DNA from: Moraxellaceae bacterium UBA2477
GTDB taxonomy: Bacteria > Pseudomonadota > Gammaproteobacteria > Pseudomonadales > Moraxellaceae
Direction of reading: 5' to 3'
Length of the DNA stretch: 42,835 bases
NCBI GenBank assembly: GCA_002342025.1
Contig: DDPD01000014.1
Location: forward strand, 1 to 42,835
Part shown: piece after piece, positions 24,499 through 32,710 of the stretch
How positions within the stretch are numbered: the first letter of the stretch is position 1
Layout: every line of letters begins with the position of its first letter
Position numbers and translations under genes: made by a program
Notes under the pieces: generated by a model
Database searches by the model: none
What the model saw: the letters and a program-made list of their open reading frames with translations, nothing else
What the model was told of the DNA's origin: nothing

Positions 24499-25680
24499 AT
24501 GAAGAATCGTGTAAATGTGATTGGCGTGGGCATGACTAAGTTCGCCAAACCCGGTGCCAGTGACGACTACCACGTCATGGCGGCAGACGCAGGCCGCTTG
24601 GCGCTGGCCGATGCCGGCATCCGCTACGACGAAGTGCAGCAGGCCTACACCGGCTACGTCTATGGTGACTCCTGCAGCGGCATGCGTGCGGTCTACGAGA
24701 TCGGCCTCACCGGCATTCCCATTTTTAATGTGAACAGCAACTGTTCGACCGGCTCCAGCGCGCTTTACCTCGGCCGTCAGGCTATCGAGTCCGGTTTGGC
24801 CGAGTGTGTGCTCGTGGTCGGTTTCGAGAAGATGGAGAAGGGGGCGCTGGGCGCCAAGTTCAACGACCGTGAGTCGTCGATGTCATTGCACGCTAATGTC
24901 ATGCTCGCGGCTCAGGGCTTCACCAGCGCCCCACCAGCGGCGCAAATGTTCGGTGGGGCCGGTCGCGAATACCGCTGGCAGCACGGCACGAAGAAAGAGA
25001 CCTTCGGCAAGATCGCCGAGAAGGCTCGTCGTCACGCTAGCAAGAACCCATATGCGCTGTTTGGTCAGGTGCTGTCGCTGGAAGAAATCATGGCATCGGA
25101 CGAAGTCTTTGATCCGCTGACCCGCTTCCAGTGCTGCCCGCCAACCTGCGGTGCCGGGGCCGCCGTGCTCTGCTCGGATGAATTTGCCGCCAAACACGGC
25201 ATCCGTAATCCGGTCTATATAGCCGCCCAATCTATGACCACGGACTTTGCCAGCAGCATCCACGAAAACTCCATGATCAAGATGATCGGTTACGACATGG
25301 CCAAGGCTGCCGCTAATCAGGTCTACGAAGCGTCGGGTATCGGTCCGGGCGATGTGGATGTGGTTGAGCTGCATGACTGCTTTACCGCCAACGAGCTCCT
25401 GACCTACGAGGCGCTGGGCTTGTGCCCGGAAGGTGGCGCCGAGAAGTTCATCTGGGATGAAGACAACACCTACGGCGGCAAGGTCGTGACCAACCCGTCC
25501 GGCGGCTTGCTGTCCAAGGGTCACCCGCTTGGGGCGACGGGGCTGGCGCAGTGCACGGAGCTGGTCTGGCAGCTGCGCGGCACTGCGGATCAAAGGCAGG
25601 TCGCCGGCGCGCGCGTGGCGCTGCAGCACAATCTCGGCCTAGGCGGCGCTTGCGTAGTCACGATGTATCGTCGTGACTGA
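24499..25680 (+). CDS. SCPx-type thiolase (lipid-transfer thiolase family)
   Basis: Thiolase of 393 residues resembling the thiolase part of peroxisomal sterol carrier protein x, which cleaves 3-ketoacyl-CoA, often of branched or sterol side chains. The acyl-accepting cysteine is C82 in NSNCSTGSSAL; later motifs are HDCFTANEL and GHPLGATG with the active histidine. The usual C-terminal catalytic CxG is replaced by GLGGACVV, and as in SCPx the HDCF motif supplies the second cysteine. GAGAGAAAG before the ATG. Cotranscribed with the multifunctional enzyme, whose SCP2 domains could stand in for the SCP2 part missing here. Confidence 0.9.
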   Translation: MKNRVNVIGVGMTKFAKPGASDDYHVMAADAGRLALADAGIRYDEVQQAYTGYVYGDSCSGMRAVYEIGLTGIPIFNVNSNCSTGSSALYLGRQAIESGLAECVLVVGFEKMEKGALGAKFNDRESSMSLHANVMLAAQGFTSAPPAAQMFGGAGREYRWQHGTKKETFGKIAEKARRHASKNPYALFGQVLSLEEIMASDEVFDPLTRFQCCPPTCGAGAAVLCSDEFAAKHGIRNPVYIAAQSMTTDFASSIHENSMIKMIGYDMAKAAANQVYEASGIGPGDVDVVELHDCFTANELLTYEALGLCPEGGAEKFIWDEDNTYGGKVVTNPSGGLLSKGHPLGATGLAQCTELVWQLRGTADQRQVAGARVALQHNLGLGGACVVTMYRRD

Positions 25681-25711
25681 GGGTTAATTCGACTGCGATA
25701 ACGCTAAGAGA

Positions 25712-25756
25712 GGTTGACTGACACGTTGCATGCGATTTGAACTTGTCAGGTCAACC
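25712..25756. other. Imperfect hairpin after the thiolase gene
   Basis: Arms ggttgactgaca (25712-25723) and tgtcaggtcaacc (25744-25756) pair over 12 bases with one bulged base and a 20-base loop. No T run follows, so it may be an mRNA-stabilising stem or an operator rather than a terminator. Confidence 0.35.
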
Positions 25757-25822
25757 CCGTAAGCTCCGCGATTGGTAGACCTTTTGGTCACTTTTTACGG
25801 CATTTGCCATTTTCGGGGCTTC

Positions 25823-27043
25823 ATGGACGCATATATCGCCGACTTTCAAGCCAATTTCTGGCTTTATTGCTCTATTCCGTTTATCAGCGGCTTGATTGGA
25901 TACGTCACCAAAGTCGTGGCGATCAAGATGATGTTTCACCCCATCGAATTCTGGGGCATCAAGCCGTTCTTCGGCTGGCAGGGCATTGTGCCGCGCAAGT
26001 CGGTGAAGATGGCGACCATTGCCGTCGACCTGATGACCGAGCGCTTAATTAAGCCCGAAGAAATCTTCGCTAGACTCGACCCCAAACGCATCGCCCGCGA
26101 AATCGAAACGCCGATGATGGAAGCGTCGGAAGATATCGTGCGGGAAGTCATGCACCAGTATCAGCCGGGACTCTGGGAAGGTATGCCCGAGTTCATGCGG
26201 CAAGCCATCATTAAGCGCGTGAAATCGGAGGCGCCGAAAATCGTAGCCACGATCATGGGCGAGGTGCAGCACGATGTGTCGCGCTATTTCGACATTCGGC
26301 ACATGGTCATTAGCAATCTGCAAAAAGATAAAACGCTATTGAATGAAGTATTCCAGCGTGTGGGTAAGCAGGAGCTGAAGTTTTTTTGCACCGCCGGGTT
26401 CTATTTTGGTTTTACGATCGGCCTGGTGCAGATGGTGTGCTGGGTTATCTTTAAGCAGCCGTGGATGTTGCCTGCCTTCGGTGGCTTTGTTGGCTTGGTG
26501 AGTGACTGGCTCGCGCTGCAAATGCTTTTCCGCCCACTCAACCCAAAGAAGTTCATGGGCTTCACGATTCATGGCTTATTTCTTAAACGCCAGAACGAAG
26601 TGGCTTCCGATTACGCCGCGCTCATTTCCAAACAAATTCTCACGCCCGGCATCATGATGGAGGAGTTGTTTACTGGCCCGAAATCGGACCGGGTGATTCA
26701 ATTACTACAGCGCCATGTCCGCCGTGTCATTGATGAGCAAGCCGGTCTTGCGCGCCCGCTGGTGCTCTACGCCGTGGGCACCGAGCGCTATATTCAAATG
26801 AAGGCGACCGTAGCCGAACGCATTTTAGAAAAGCTGCCTGACACCATGAAGTACATGGAGAATTACGCTGAAGATGCCATGGATGTGCGCAATACGCTGA
26901 TTACGCGTATGAAGCAGCTAACGCCTACAGAGTTCGAAGGCATGCTGCGCCCCGCCTTTAAAGAAGAAGAATGGATTCTGATTACGGTCGGTGCAGTGCT
27001 CGGCTTTATGGTCGGCGAAATGCAAATCCAGTTCATGCTCTAA
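25823..27043 (+). CDS. DUF445 family membrane protein
   Basis: Membrane protein of 406 residues, function unknown. Start chosen at ATG 25823; the frame is open to a TTG at 25772. Hydrophobic segments lie at about 12-36, 187-210, 214-236 and 384-406, with a soluble helical domain between the first and second. The family duplication is visible: GYVTKVVAIKMMFHPIEFWG (26-45) is echoed by GLVSDWLALQMLFRPLNPKK (224-243). It precedes three lipid genes on the same strand, with the next start 39 bases away. DUF445/YheB proteins have no settled role. Confidence 0.82.
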   Translation: MDAYIADFQANFWLYCSIPFISGLIGYVTKVVAIKMMFHPIEFWGIKPFFGWQGIVPRKSVKMATIAVDLMTERLIKPEEIFARLDPKRIAREIETPMMEASEDIVREVMHQYQPGLWEGMPEFMRQAIIKRVKSEAPKIVATIMGEVQHDVSRYFDIRHMVISNLQKDKTLLNEVFQRVGKQELKFFCTAGFYFGFTIGLVQMVCWVIFKQPWMLPAFGGFVGLVSDWLALQMLFRPLNPKKFMGFTIHGLFLKRQNEVASDYAALISKQILTPGIMMEELFTGPKSDRVIQLLQRHVRRVIDEQAGLARPLVLYAVGTERYIQMKATVAERILEKLPDTMKYMENYAEDAMDVRNTLITRMKQLTPTEFEGMLRPAFKEEEWILITVGAVLGFMVGEMQIQFML

Positions 27044-27082
27044 CGTGACCCGTAGGCATCAATAAAAAGCAGGAGGGTCGCT

Positions 27083-27706
27083 ATGGCGATTAAGGCAAAA
27101 GATTTAGGGCCGGATGTGCCGCGCCGAGGCAATGCAGTCGGCCAGTTTATCGGCGAGTTAATGTTGAAGTTGTTGCGCTGGGAAATTGTTGGCGTGCCGC
27201 TGACGGCGCCCAAGGCCATGTTCATTGGCGCCCCACATACGTCTAATCGTGATGCCCTAATTGCAGTGGCCGTGATGCTAGCGTTGCGCTTGCGAATTAA
27301 TGTCATGGTCAAGGCCGAGCTCTTTGTCGGCCCGTTCGGCAAGCTCATTCACTGGTTCGGCATGCGCCCGGTGTATCGCAGCAAATCCATGGGCCTAGTC
27401 GAGCAGTCGGCTCAGCAGTATCGCGAGACCGACAAGCTGTATCTAGGCATTGCGCCTGAAGGTACGCGTCATGCCTCTAAGGCGTGGAAGTCCGGTTTCT
27501 ACCATATTGCGGTGATGGCAGGGGTGCCGATCCAGCCATTCGCGCTGAACTTTGGTGAGCGCAAATTGGAGTTTTTTCCCTTGTTTACGCCGACCGGCGA
27601 TATCGATGCCGACATAAAGTACCTCATTGGATTGTATCGTGGCGTGGTGCCAGCCGACCCCAGCCGGCTCTCGATTCCGCTGCGCGAGTTAAACGAAAAG
27701 GACTAA
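27083..27706 (+). CDS. PlsC-type 1-acyl-glycerol-3-phosphate acyltransferase-like protein
   Basis: Acyltransferase of 207 residues. The catalytic HX4D is H52-D57 (HTSNRD) and the phosphate-binding motif is APEGTR (124-129), both intact. The family moves acyl chains from acyl-CoA or acyl-ACP to lysophospholipids and related acceptors. The chain is short and has only marginal hydrophobic segments, unlike E. coli PlsC (245). Start preceded by AGGAGG. The PhaC-like gene begins 3 bases after its stop, so they are cotranscribed. The acceptor cannot be told. Confidence 0.88.
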   Translation: MAIKAKDLGPDVPRRGNAVGQFIGELMLKLLRWEIVGVPLTAPKAMFIGAPHTSNRDALIAVAVMLALRLRINVMVKAELFVGPFGKLIHWFGMRPVYRSKSMGLVEQSAQQYRETDKLYLGIAPEGTRHASKAWKSGFYHIAVMAGVPIQPFALNFGERKLEFFPLFTPTGDIDADIKYLIGLYRGVVPADPSRLSIPLRELNEKD

Positions 27707-27709
27707 GTG

Positions 27710-28954
27710 ATGAACCCGATTATGCGCCGCGCCTTGAATGCCGGACTGTCTGCGAATTCGCGTGTCGCCTCGGTGGTGGACAATGCGTTTGACTGGCTGT
27801 TTCTGCGCGAAACGCTGGTGCAATCGGGCCTCACCGCGCACGAAGTGATTTTTGAATCGGATCCGATGTCGTTGCGTTATTACCCGCCACCCGCTGAGCA
27901 ATTCATCGAGATGGCCGATAACGAACGCGTGCGCGTCGAGCATCAGCGGCATCCGGTACCGCTGGTTTTAGTGCCGCCGCTGGGCGTCACCACCGAGTCG
28001 TTTGATTTAATGCCGCATCGCAGCCTGGTGCGCTATATGGCCGCCCGAGGCTTCCATGTCTATCTGATTGACTGGGGCAAGCCCCAACGTCGTCATGCCC
28101 AGCTGGGTATGCAGGATTACGCACAGCACATGATGAGCGACGCCCTAGCGGAGGTGCGCCGTCACTCGGGTAGCGAAGATGTGTCGCTTATGGGTTGGTG
28201 CATGGGTGGCCTGCTGTCGCTGGTCTATATGGGGCTGACGCAAGATCAGCACATTCGCAATCTGATTACCATTGCTAGCCCCATTAACATGCGCGGTGGC
28301 GGCATTGTGGCGAAGGCGGCCACTGCCATGAATGCGCCCGCTCAATTGGTGCGCAAATTCAGTGGCTGGCGCTTACACAATCTGAATCCCAGCCGCCTGC
28401 ATTCACCGGGCTGGATGACCACGTTGGGTTTTAAGCTCACCGATCCCATCGGCAGCATTACCACCTATTGGGACCTGCTGACCAAGCTCTGGGATCGCGA
28501 CTTTGTCGAGAGCCACTCAACCACCGCCGACTACTTGAACAATATGCTGGATTATCCCGGTGGCGTGATTCAGGACATGATGGTGAAGATGGCCATCGAC
28601 AACCAGATGGCGACAGGTCGAATTGAAATTCGTGATGCCGTGGCCGACCTCACCACCATCACCGCCAATATGCTCGTGTTTGCCGGTAAGACCGATGTGC
28701 TGGTACCCGAGGGAATTGCCCGCCGCAGCATTGAATTGGTGGCCTCAAAAGACAAACAGTTCCATGTTTCCCCAGGCGGGCATATGGGCGTGATTCTCGG
28801 TAGCAAAGCCGTGAAGTCCGTTTGGGAGCCAACGGTGCAGTGGTTGTCGTCACGCTCGCAATGGTCAGCGGATGGCCGCCAACGCAGCAGTACCGCCGAC
28901 ATGACCGCGCGACAGGCGCGTCAACGCCGCATCGCGGAAGACCCAACGCTGTAA
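27710..28954 (+). CDS. PhaC-like alpha/beta hydrolase (poly-3-hydroxyalkanoate synthase family)
   Basis: From ATG 27710 (AAGGA upstream) the protein has 414 residues; a GTG directly before it could also serve. It has the PHA-synthase lipase box with Cys instead of Ser, GWCMGG (C164), then the Asp in GKTDVLVP (D329) and the His in GGHMG (H358), a complete Cys-Asp-His triad. Class III PhaC is about 350-360 residues and class I about 590, so the length fits neither well. No PhaE, PhaR, phasin, phaA or phaB is nearby. The substrate could be (R)-3-hydroxyacyl-CoA, which the multifunctional enzyme upstream can produce. True polymerase activity is not certain. Confidence 0.8.
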   Translation: MNPIMRRALNAGLSANSRVASVVDNAFDWLFLRETLVQSGLTAHEVIFESDPMSLRYYPPPAEQFIEMADNERVRVEHQRHPVPLVLVPPLGVTTESFDLMPHRSLVRYMAARGFHVYLIDWGKPQRRHAQLGMQDYAQHMMSDALAEVRRHSGSEDVSLMGWCMGGLLSLVYMGLTQDQHIRNLITIASPINMRGGGIVAKAATAMNAPAQLVRKFSGWRLHNLNPSRLHSPGWMTTLGFKLTDPIGSITTYWDLLTKLWDRDFVESHSTTADYLNNMLDYPGGVIQDMMVKMAIDNQMATGRIEIRDAVADLTTITANMLVFAGKTDVLVPEGIARRSIELVASKDKQFHVSPGGHMGVILGSKAVKSVWEPTVQWLSSRSQWSADGRQRSSTADMTARQARQRRIAEDPTL

Positions 28955-28979
28955 GTTTATTTGTGGAAGGATAAAAGCC

Positions 28980-30656
28980 ATGCCTGCAGCAAATGCGCGT
29001 CGAGCCGATAAGTACCCGGTACAACGCTTGCTCGAACATGCCCGCAAAGCGCCCGACAAAATCTGGTTGGTGCAACCGGCTGGTGACAGCGTTCGCCAAT
29101 GGACTTGGTCGCAAGCGGCGCGCGAAGTTGGCCGTATGGCAGCTGCCCTGAAGGCACAGAATTGGCCCGCCGGCAGTGCTATTGCTATCTCGGGCCGGAA
29201 CACCGCGCATTGGTTTCTCGCCGATTTAGCGATTCAGTGGGCAGGGCATGTCACTGTTGGTTTATTTCCTAAACAAGCGCCCTCGGCAACGCAATACATC
29301 TTGCAGCACTGCGAAGCACGGGCGGTGTTTCTCGGGCCCATGCCTGATGGCGCGGATTTTCTGGCCGCTATTCCTGAAGGCGTGACCACCATTCGTTTCC
29401 CGTATGTGGAAGCCCCGCATGCGGATATTGATTGGGACGATATGGCGCAGGCGCAGTCCCCGCTCAGCCAATACGACAGACCTGAACCCGACACCTTGAT
29501 GACGCTGATCTATACCTCGGGTACCACGGGGCACCCTAAGGGCGTGATGATTACCTATGGCGCGATGGCCTGGACAGCACAGTCTTTCCTATCCAAGTTT
29601 CCTCCAGCTACTGCGCATGAGCGGCTGTTTTCCTATTTGCCCTTGGCTCACGTGCTGGAGCGCGCGGCCGTAGAAACCGCGAGTTTGCTCTGGCAGGCCG
29701 AAGTGCATTTTCTGGAAGCACTGGACAAGCTGGCGCAGCAATTACCGCAAGTCGCTCCGACGCGATTCTTTGCCGTACCGTTGGTGTGGGGGCGCTTTAA
29801 GGCCGGCATCTTAGGCAAGCTCTCTGAGAGCAAACTCGATCGCCTCATGGCCATTCCCATTTTGCGTGATGTGGTGCGTTTCAAATTGCTGAAAACCCTG
29901 GGCTTACAGAATGTTCGCATGGCGCTATCCGGTGCCGCGCCAATTCCGGTGAGCACGCTGGAGTGGTACAAGCGCGTGCTCGGTTTGGAGATTTTGGAAG
30001 GCTACGGCATGACCGAAAATTTGGCCTATGTTGCTGCGGGTTTGCCCGGACGGACACGCCCCGGCTCCGTCGGTAAGCCCTTTCCGGACTCCGGTTTCCG
30101 GCTCTCAGACGAAGGCGAAGTTCAGGTCAAGCACCCGGGCGTGATGGCCGGCTACTTGAAAGAGCCCGACAAAACGCTAGAGGCATTTACCGCCGATGGT
30201 TGGCTTAAAACGGGCGATAAAGGCCGTCTAGACCACGATGGCTACCTCTATATCACCGGTCGTGTGAAAGACATTTTCAAGACGGCGAAAGGCAAGTATG
30301 TAGCGCCGGCGCCCATTGAGGGCGCCATGGCGAAATCGGCGTTGATCGATCAGCTCTGCTTAGTGGGCATGAATTTGACGCAGCCGGTCATGATCATGAC
30401 GCTCACGGCCGATGCCTTGGACCTTCCACGCCAGACGGTTGAGCGCGAGCTATTGGCCCTGCTCGATACGGTCAATAGCGATCTAGAGGATCACGAAAAA
30501 GTCGCTAAGATCATCATCACCAGTGACAGCTGGACGATCGATAACGGCTTTCTGACCCCGACGCTGAAAGTTAAGCGTAATCTCGTTGAGGCCAACTACG
30601 CGGGCTTGGTCGAGCGCGAGGCTGCCAATCGCCGAACGCTGTTGGTCTGGGTTTGA
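28980..30656 (+). CDS. AMP-forming long-chain acyl-CoA synthetase-like enzyme
   Basis: Adenylate-forming enzyme of 558 residues that would activate a carboxylic acid to acyl-CoA through an acyl-AMP. Motifs in order: YTSGTTGHPKG (178-188), EGYGMTEN (340-347), GWLKTGDKGRLD (407-418) and the hinge RVKDIFKTAKGKYVAP (428-443). The last of these is the long-chain/ACSL-type hinge. AAGGA before the ATG. It is the last gene of the lipid block and ends 5 bases from the convergent yicC. Chain length preference cannot be read. Confidence 0.9.
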   Translation: MPAANARRADKYPVQRLLEHARKAPDKIWLVQPAGDSVRQWTWSQAAREVGRMAAALKAQNWPAGSAIAISGRNTAHWFLADLAIQWAGHVTVGLFPKQAPSATQYILQHCEARAVFLGPMPDGADFLAAIPEGVTTIRFPYVEAPHADIDWDDMAQAQSPLSQYDRPEPDTLMTLIYTSGTTGHPKGVMITYGAMAWTAQSFLSKFPPATAHERLFSYLPLAHVLERAAVETASLLWQAEVHFLEALDKLAQQLPQVAPTRFFAVPLVWGRFKAGILGKLSESKLDRLMAIPILRDVVRFKLLKTLGLQNVRMALSGAAPIPVSTLEWYKRVLGLEILEGYGMTENLAYVAAGLPGRTRPGSVGKPFPDSGFRLSDEGEVQVKHPGVMAGYLKEPDKTLEAFTADGWLKTGDKGRLDHDGYLYITGRVKDIFKTAKGKYVAPAPIEGAMAKSALIDQLCLVGMNLTQPVMIMTLTADALDLPRQTVERELLALLDTVNSDLEDHEKVAKIIITSDSWTIDNGFLTPTLKVKRNLVEANYAGLVEREAANRRTLLVWV

Positions 30657-30661
30657 GCGCG

Positions 30662-31534
30662 TCACTCGACGTTCTGAATCTGTTCCCGCATCTGCTCAAT
30701 CAGCACCTTCAATTCAACTGATGACAAGGTGCTGTCGGCGCTTACCGACTTGGAGCCCAGGGTGTTGGCTTCGCGATTGAGCTCCTGCATGAGGAAATCG
30801 AGGCGACGGCCCACCGCGCCGCCACCGGCCAATACCCGGCGAATTTCGGTGACATGCGCGAGTAGGCGGTCCACTTCTTCAGCCACATCCATCTTCTGCG
30901 CGAACAGCACCACTTCCTGCTCCAGCCTTTCAGCGGACAAATCGGCCTTGGCTTCCGCGACGCGTGCGAGCAGCTTGCTGCGGAAATGCTGAAGGATTTG
31001 CGGCAGGCGTTCGCGCACGCCGCTGACCTCGCGCTCGATGCCTTGCAGCCGGGCTTCGACCAGCTCATGCAGCGCGGCACCTTCGCGGGCACGCATGGCC
31101 ATGAAGTCCTGCATAGCCTGCGCGAACAAAGCGTCGGCACTGGCGAGCAGGGCTGAAGCATCTACCTCTTGGGTGATTAGCACGCCGGGCAGGTGCAGCA
31201 GATCCACCGCATTCAGCGGGGCTGTATTCGCCGCGAGCTGATCGATCTCGCGCAATGCGCTGAGCAGCTGCTGTACGCGTGCGGTATTGATGGTCACGGC
31301 TTCACTGCTGTCGGCGGCTTCGTAGCGCGCGCTGATCTCGACTTTGCCGCGCGCAACGTGTTCGCGCAGGCGATCGCGCCAGGCAAACTCTCGTGCGCGG
31401 ACGGCATCGGCCAAACGAAAGCTGGCTTCCAGATGCCGGCTGTTGACGGAGCGAATTTCGATGGCCAGCAGGCCTAAGGCGCTGCGTTGTTCAGCGCGGG
31501 CGAAGGCGGTCATGCTGTGAATAGGCTGGCTCAT
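30662..31534 (-). CDS. yicC: YicC family endoribonuclease-like protein
   Basis: Conserved protein of 290 residues with the N-terminal MTAFARAE hallmark, ...IEIRSVNSRHLEASFRL in the first domain and the C-terminal DUF1732 part with FLMQELNREANTLGSKS. E. coli YicC has been linked to RNA turnover as an endoribonuclease. Divergent from rph, an RNA-processing phosphorolytic enzyme, in an arrangement conserved across gammaproteobacteria. The start has only a weak ribosome site. Confidence 0.94.
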   Translation of the reverse strand: MSQPIHSMTAFARAEQRSALGLLAIEIRSVNSRHLEASFRLADAVRAREFAWRDRLREHVARGKVEISARYEAADSSEAVTINTARVQQLLSALREIDQLAANTAPLNAVDLLHLPGVLITQEVDASALLASADALFAQAMQDFMAMRAREGAALHELVEARLQGIEREVSGVRERLPQILQHFRSKLLARVAEAKADLSAERLEQEVVLFAQKMDVAEEVDRLLAHVTEIRRVLAGGGAVGRRLDFLMQELNREANTLGSKSVSADSTLSSVELKVLIEQMREQIQNVE

Positions 31535-31626
31535 GCGCAGTTCTCGGGGCAGAAAAGACGAAGACGGTGATTGTAGCGGCTATACTCCACGCCATTACAG
31601 ATCTCTCATCATTCAGGAATGTTTCC

Positions 31627-32343
31627 ATGCGCGCTTCCGGCCGTCTGCACGATCAGCTTCGCTCCGTCACCATCACCCGCGATTTCACCTGCCATGCCGA
31701 GGGGTCGGTGCTGGTCGAGTTCGGCCAGACCAAGGTGCTGTGCACGGCCAGTGTCGAGGCCGGCGTGCCGCGCTTCATGAAGGGCAAGGGTGAGGGCTGG
31801 ATCACGGCTGAATACAGCATGCTGCCGCGCGCCACGCACACGCGTAACCAGCGCGAGGCCAGCAAGGGCAAGCAGGGCGGGCGTACGCTGGAGATTCAAC
31901 GCCTGATTGGTCGCTCGCTGCGCGCCATGGTCGATCTGAAGAAGCTCGGCGAAAACACCATCACCATCGACTGCGATGTGATTCAGGCCGATGGCGGCAC
32001 GCGCACGGCGGCGATCACCGGCGGTGCTGTCGCACTGGTCGATGCCTTGACCTGGATGTTGAACCAGAAAATGATTAAGAACGACCCGCTGATTGGTCTG
32101 ATTGCCGCGATTTCGGTGGGCATCGTCAAGGGCGAGCCTATGCTCGATCTCGAATACACGGAAGATTCAGCCTGTGATACCGATATGAATGTGGTCATTA
32201 ACCAGCTCGGCGGCATCATTGAGATTCAGGGTACGGCCGAGGGTGCAGCATTCTCGCGTAAGGAAGTGGATGCGCTCATGGATTTGGCCGAGAAGGGTGT
32301 GAAAGAGCTGGTTCAGGCGCAGCAGAAAGCACTGAACTGGTAA
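31627..32343 (+). CDS. rph: Ribonuclease PH
   Basis: Phosphorolytic 3'-to-5' exoribonuclease that trims tRNA precursors. From ATG 31627 (AGGA upstream) it has 238 residues, the length of E. coli RNase PH; the frame is open 20 codons further to 31567. Typical features are the N-terminal RASGRLHDQLR, VLCTASVE, GEGWITAEYSMLPRATHTR with the phosphate-binding arginine region, and IDCDVIQADGGTRTAAITGG. The protein looks full length. A TATACT at 31581-31586 could be its -10, without a clear -35. Confidence 0.96.
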   Translation: MRASGRLHDQLRSVTITRDFTCHAEGSVLVEFGQTKVLCTASVEAGVPRFMKGKGEGWITAEYSMLPRATHTRNQREASKGKQGGRTLEIQRLIGRSLRAMVDLKKLGENTITIDCDVIQADGGTRTAAITGGAVALVDALTWMLNQKMIKNDPLIGLIAAISVGIVKGEPMLDLEYTEDSACDTDMNVVINQLGGIIEIQGTAEGAAFSRKEVDALMDLAEKGVKELVQAQQKALNW

Positions 32344-32348
32344 GCGGG

Positions 32349-32360
32349 TGAGTTAACTCA
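32349..32360. repeat. 12-base perfect palindrome after rph
   Basis: TGAGTTAACTCA, six bases past the rph stop codon. Too short for a terminator and with no T run; it may be a protein-binding site or chance. Confidence 0.4.
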
Positions 32361-32500
32361 ACACAACAAGTAGAAGTGAGTCATGCCGGATTTTCACGTG
32401 TTCACACTGTTTGTGGCGTTCAATGCGGTGCTGCGCTGACCTTTACGTTGCAGATTGTGGGCGCACTCACATAGCGACACAATACTGAACAATCCCTCAG

Positions 32501-32536
32501 AATTTCGCCGATAGCACGCTATTGGCGAAATTTTTT
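32501..32536 (+). terminator. Intrinsic terminator downstream of rph
   Basis: Arms aatttcgccgatag (32501-32514) and ctattggcgaaatt (32519-32532) pair over 14 bases with one G-T pair and a 4-base loop, followed by a T run to 32536. Oriented to stop plus-strand transcripts coming from rph. Confidence 0.88.
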
Positions 32537-32710
32537 ACCAACAAAAACAATTACCTATTCCTATTCGCAGCGAGGATTTAGGCGACTCAATATCCGACTT
32601 TTATCAGACCCTCAGTGGGCACTAAACTGCCATTGAAGGATGTAACAGTTATTGCTGACTTTTTCATGGTTGGCGCTGGCATCTGATGATCAGGATAGAG
32701 AGGTCTCCTC

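Larger units (their letters stand above)
32344..32710 (+). other. 367-base intergenic region between rph and the PF10118 gene
   Basis: No convincing gene. It holds a 12-base palindrome near its start, a 36-base terminator in the middle and the promoter region of the next operon at the end, where CTGATGATCAG (32683-32693) is an 11-base palindrome just before the ribosome site AGAGG. An 18-codon ATG frame at 32383 is not supported by codon pattern or ribosome site. The 157 bases between the rph stop and the terminator are long for a trailer and could carry a small RNA or rph 3' end. Confidence 0.6.

Noticed and set aside
22827..25629. Long minus-strand open frames of 214, 322, 296 and 248 codons opposite the multifunctional enzyme and the thiolase
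   Set aside because: High-GC coding shadows without recognisable domains; the plus-strand proteins have clear motifs across the whole span.
25778..25796. gacc-tttt-ggtc plus T run as terminator after the thiolase gene
   Set aside because: The stem is only four pairs; not enough for a terminator.
32383..32439. 18-codon ATG frame in the gap after rph
   Set aside because: No ribosome site, no recognisable composition, and too short to separate from chance.
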